Shown: piece by piece, positions 61,507-64,000 of the stretch
Position numbering within the stretch: the first letter of the stretch is position 1
Layout of the letters: the number at the start of each line of letters is the position of its first letter
NCBI GenBank assembly: GCA_964642725.1
Contig: CAZXQG010000007.1
Coordinates: forward strand, 1 to 64,000
Reading direction: 5' to 3'
DNA: 64,000 nucleotides
DNA from: JAGVPT01 sp964642725
GTDB taxonomy: Bacteria > Bacteroidota > Ignavibacteria > UBA10030 > UBA8401
Made by a program: the position numbers and the translations under genes
The notes under the pieces: model-generated
Seen by the model: only the letters and a program-made list of their open reading frames with translations
Database searches by the model: none
Told to the model about the DNA's origin: nothing

Positions 61507-62822
61507 CCATGCTTCCTTCTGAACTGAAGCGTAAGCGGAACTCCCGCAAATCCCCAATGTTCGCGGATTTTATTTTCAAGGTAGCGCTTGTAGCTGTCGG
61601 TGATGAGTTTCGGCTCGCTGGCAAAGAACGTAAAAATTGGCGGCAGCGTCTTTACCTGCGTTACGTAATTCAGCTTTACATCCTTGCCAGTCTTCGTCGA
61701 CGGCGGATAATGCTGGATATCGGCGAGAAGAATTTTATTCAGTTCGCTAGTTCCGATACGTTTAGAACGCTCCTCATGTACCAGTTTCGCCATTTCTATT
61801 ACTTTAAAAATTCTTTGTTTTGTTTTTGCAGAGATGAATACAAGCGGAATATAGTCGTAGGTGCGGAGCTTCTCCCGAATTGTTTTCTCAAAATTCTTTG
61901 ATGTCGAATTGTCTTTATCGGCTACCAGGTCCCATTTGTTTACTGCAATAACAACGCCCCTGTTTCGGTCGATCACCGACTGAATGATCATCAAATCCTG
62001 CTTCTCGATCTTCTCGCTGGCGTCGAACAACACCACCGCAACGTTGCACCGTTCGATGCTTTTCAGCGTGCGGACTGTCGAATAAAACTCTATACTTTCG
62101 CGTATCCGTTTCTTTTTGATCAAACCAGCGGTATCGATCAGAATAATTTCTTGTCCGTAATGTTTCAGCACCGTATCAATCGGGTCGCGGGTTGTGCCCG
62201 CGATGGGAGTAACGATAGTCCGGTCTTCGCCGATAATAGCATTGACCAAAGAGGATTTACCAACGTTTGGTTTTCCAATGACCGCAAGTTTCAGGCGTAT
62301 ATCTGCTGCCTCATCTTTACCGTCCACCGAAATATTTTTTGTCATGATGTCGAGGAAATCGCCGATCTGTCTTCCGCCGAGTGCGGAGATTGAAGTCGGG
62401 TCGCCGAGTCCGAGCGAATGAAACTCTGCCGCTTCATACTCCGACGCTGCGTTATCGACTTTATTCACGACGAGCAAAACCGGCTTGTTCGATTTGCGCA
62501 GGATTGAAGCAATCTCTTTGTCGATCTGAGTGATTCCCTCTTTCGCGTCAACAACGAAAATGATCTCATCCGCTTCGTCGATAGCGATGTGCGACTGTTC
62601 GCGGATCGCTTTCTCAAACAATTCTTCCGATTTCGGAACAAAGCCTCCGGTATCGATCAACGTAAACGACTTTCCGCACCATTGCGCCGATGCATAATGG
62701 CGGTCGCGCGTAACACCAGGCTGGTCGTGTACAATGGCATCTTGCGAGCCTACGATGCGATTAAAAAGAGTCGACTTGCCGACGTTCGGGCGGCCGATGA
62801 TGGCTATGAGATGTGCGGACAT
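61503..62822 (-). CDS. der: Ribosome-associated GTPase Der (EngA)
   Basis: 439 aa from the ATG at 62822 (MSAHLIAIIGRPNVGKS). Two tandem G domains: the first with GRPNVGKSTLFNRI, DTGGF and NKVD, the second with GKPNVGKSSLVNAI, DTAGL and NKWD. The C-terminal KH-like domain contains RYLENKIREHWGFAGVPLTLQFRRK. Der helps assemble the 50S subunit. The open frame extends 30 codons further upstream, but that part is not family-like. Confidence 0.96.
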   Translation of the reverse strand: MSAHLIAIIGRPNVGKSTLFNRIVGSQDAIVHDQPGVTRDRHYASAQWCGKSFTLIDTGGFVPKSEELFEKAIREQSHIAIDEADEIIFVVDAKEGITQIDKEIASILRKSNKPVLLVVNKVDNAASEYEAAEFHSLGLGDPTSISALGGRQIGDFLDIMTKNISVDGKDEAADIRLKLAVIGKPNVGKSSLVNAIIGEDRTIVTPIAGTTRDPIDTVLKHYGQEIILIDTAGLIKKKRIRESIEFYSTVRTLKSIERCNVAVVLFDASEKIEKQDLMIIQSVIDRNRGVVIAVNKWDLVADKDNSTSKNFEKTIREKLRTYDYIPLVFISAKTKQRIFKVIEMAKLVHEERSKRIGTSELNKILLADIQHYPPSTKTGKDVKLNYVTQVKTLPPIFTFFASEPKLITDSYKRYLENKIREHWGFAGVPLTLQFRRKHG

Positions 62823-63099
62823 TTTGGGACCAGTTTGCTTATTGCAGGCTATCGAGTGAGTAAACTCACCGATTGTGTCATGTATAATAGACAAAAACGG
62901 CGAGAGTTTCAATGACGGGAAAGCCCTGGCTGTGTCATAACTTACTGCTCTACTTTCTATCCCTGGTTTGCATGTTCTCCGAAAGCTTCCTAAATTAGCG
63001 AGGGATTAGAGGGGGGCTCCCTCCTTCAATCCAAAGTTCACGATTAGCAATAAAAAGGCAACGAGATTATATTGTCATTTGCGACCTCCTTAAAACAAG

Positions 63100-64000
63100 A
63101 TGACACAAGAATATTTGAAAAAGATAGCGGCGACAACGGCGCAAGGCGATGCGCGCGAGGAGAGTTATTACCGGCACTTCTCAAATTTTCTCGAATCTTT
63201 TTCTGAAAGTATCGAAAAAAAACATATTCAAATTACAACACTCCCGAAAAAAACCGAGGCTGGCAACCCCGATTTTCGGATATGGGATGGAAAACAAAAA
63301 ATAGTCGGTTACATTGAGGCAAAAAAACCCGGTGAGAACTTAGATGATATTGAATCAAGCCCACAATTAAAAAGATACCGAATTACCTTCCCCAATCTTA
63401 TCCTTACAGATTTTTACGAATTCCGCTTATACCGCAACGGAGAGTTGATTGATAAAGCTCTTGTCGGCAGATCGTTCATTGCAAAAACATTAAAAGCCCT
63501 TCCGCCAGTTGAAAACGAAACTAAATTTATCACGCTTCTCGAAAAGTTCTTTGCGTTCAGTTTGCCTAATGTCCTTACCGCTCAGTCTCTGGCGGTAGAA
63601 TTAGCAAAGAGAACGGGATTTTTACGGGATGAAGTGGTCGTGAAAGAACTGGAGGAAGAGGAAAAAGGAAAAGGGAAGATTTTCGGCTTTTATTCCGCCT
63701 TTAAACAGTATCTTGTCGCCGACTTGTCGCAAAAGGATTTTGCCGACATCTACTCCCAGACCATTACCTACGGACTTTTTGCCGCACGCACAAGGGCGAA
63801 CGGAGAGTTTAACCGCAAAATCGCCTACGATCTCATTCCAAAGACAATCGGTATCTTACGGGACGTGTTTAGCTTCATTTCGCTGGGAGCGGTGCCGCTT
63901 CAGATGGAAGTCATCATCGACGACATTGCCGAAGTATTACACGCGGCCGATGTCAAAAAGATATTGGATGAATACTACAGAAAAGGCAAAGGGGAAGACC
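63100..64000 (+). CDS. Restriction-modification enzyme (type IIG/ISP-like), N-terminal part
   Basis: 300 codons from the ATG at 63100, open to the right edge. The N-terminus has a PD-(D/E)XK-type nuclease: NPDFRIWDG followed by VGYIEAKKPGENLDDI, with D and E-x-K in the right order. ILTDFYEFRLYRNGEL follows, then a helical region (FYSAFKQYLVADL, FADIYSQTITYGLFAAR) that in related proteins leads to an N6-adenine methyltransferase domain, which would lie outside the window. No Shine-Dalgarno sequence; CCTCCTT, its complement, stands there. Codon use is more A-rich at the start than in neighbours, in line with horizontal gain. Confidence 0.85.
   Translation, partial: MTQEYLKKIAATTAQGDAREESYYRHFSNFLESFSESIEKKHIQITTLPKKTEAGNPDFRIWDGKQKIVGYIEAKKPGENLDDIESSPQLKRYRITFPNLILTDFYEFRLYRNGELIDKALVGRSFIAKTLKALPPVENETKFITLLEKFFAFSLPNVLTAQSLAVELAKRTGFLRDEVVVKELEEEEKGKGKIFGFYSAFKQYLVADLSQKDFADIYSQTITYGLFAARTRANGEFNRKIAYDLIPKTIGILRDVFSFISLGAVPLQMEVIIDDIAEVLHAADVKKILDEYYRKGKGED

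Noticed and set aside
63085..63099. CCTCCTT before the restriction gene as a ribosome-binding site
   Set aside because: It is the complement of a Shine-Dalgarno sequence and cannot pair with the 16S tail.

Overview
The window reads as a chromosomal segment of a Bacteroidota/Chlorobi-group bacterium, most likely from the Ignavibacteria side. Three things point there: two large secreted proteins end in type IX secretion (T9SS) sorting domains with the signature QNYPNPFNP; there are DUF2723, DUF5683 and DUF1080 proteins that are common in that group; and the housekeeping genes are ordinary Gram-negative ones. A run of 100 Ns at 23754-23853 marks a scaffold gap, so this is a draft or metagenome assembly. 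I found no phage, insertion sequence or CRISPR array.

Layout. 1-14.5 kb is mostly minus-strand housekeeping: a LolC/E-type permease (cut by the edge), prfB with a programmed frameshift, an AtuA-type pair, aspS, trxA, dnaE, an aldehyde dehydrogenase and proS, with three plus-strand genes at 5.2-7.2 kb. 15.4-23.5 kb holds two giant T9SS-exported proteins: a seven-module beta-helix protein carrying a dockerin-like and a cohesin-like domain, followed by a protein with three cohesin-like domains. 24-31.5 kb is a looser plus-strand region: an M61 peptidase, an acetate-transporter homologue, tRNA-Arg, small membrane and lipoproteins, a double DUF1080 protein, a pilin-like protein, dispersed repeats and two promoter-to-terminator units that look like small RNAs or attenuators.

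31.5-42 kb has a cNMP-binding/DUF1003 protein, a TatA fused to zinc ribbons, a DUF2723 glycosyltransferase-like membrane protein, nadD, and a surface-polysaccharide group (two GT4 transferases, a flippase, a methyltransferase). 42-47.7 kb is trpD-corC-trpC-trpF-trpB and truA. 47.7-62.8 kb is again minus-strand housekeeping: DUF5683, mtaB, rpsA-ispH-cmk, an AlbA-domain regulator, mtgA, ruvX, rel, a TPR protein, upp, a CoA-disulfide-reductase-like flavoprotein and der. At the right edge a plus-strand restriction-modification-like gene begins.

How the parts fit. Translation fidelity and supply (prfB, aspS, proS, truA, mtaB, rpsA, a SpoU methyltransferase, der) dominate the core. The accessory interest lies in the secreted cohesin/dockerin pair, the TatA-zinc-ribbon fusion, and regulatory DNA: a recurring promoter shape (TTGAyT, 17 nt, TACwTT), intrinsic terminators placed immediately before aspS and truA, and two short terminated transcripts. 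All product names come from reading translated motifs; no database search was run.
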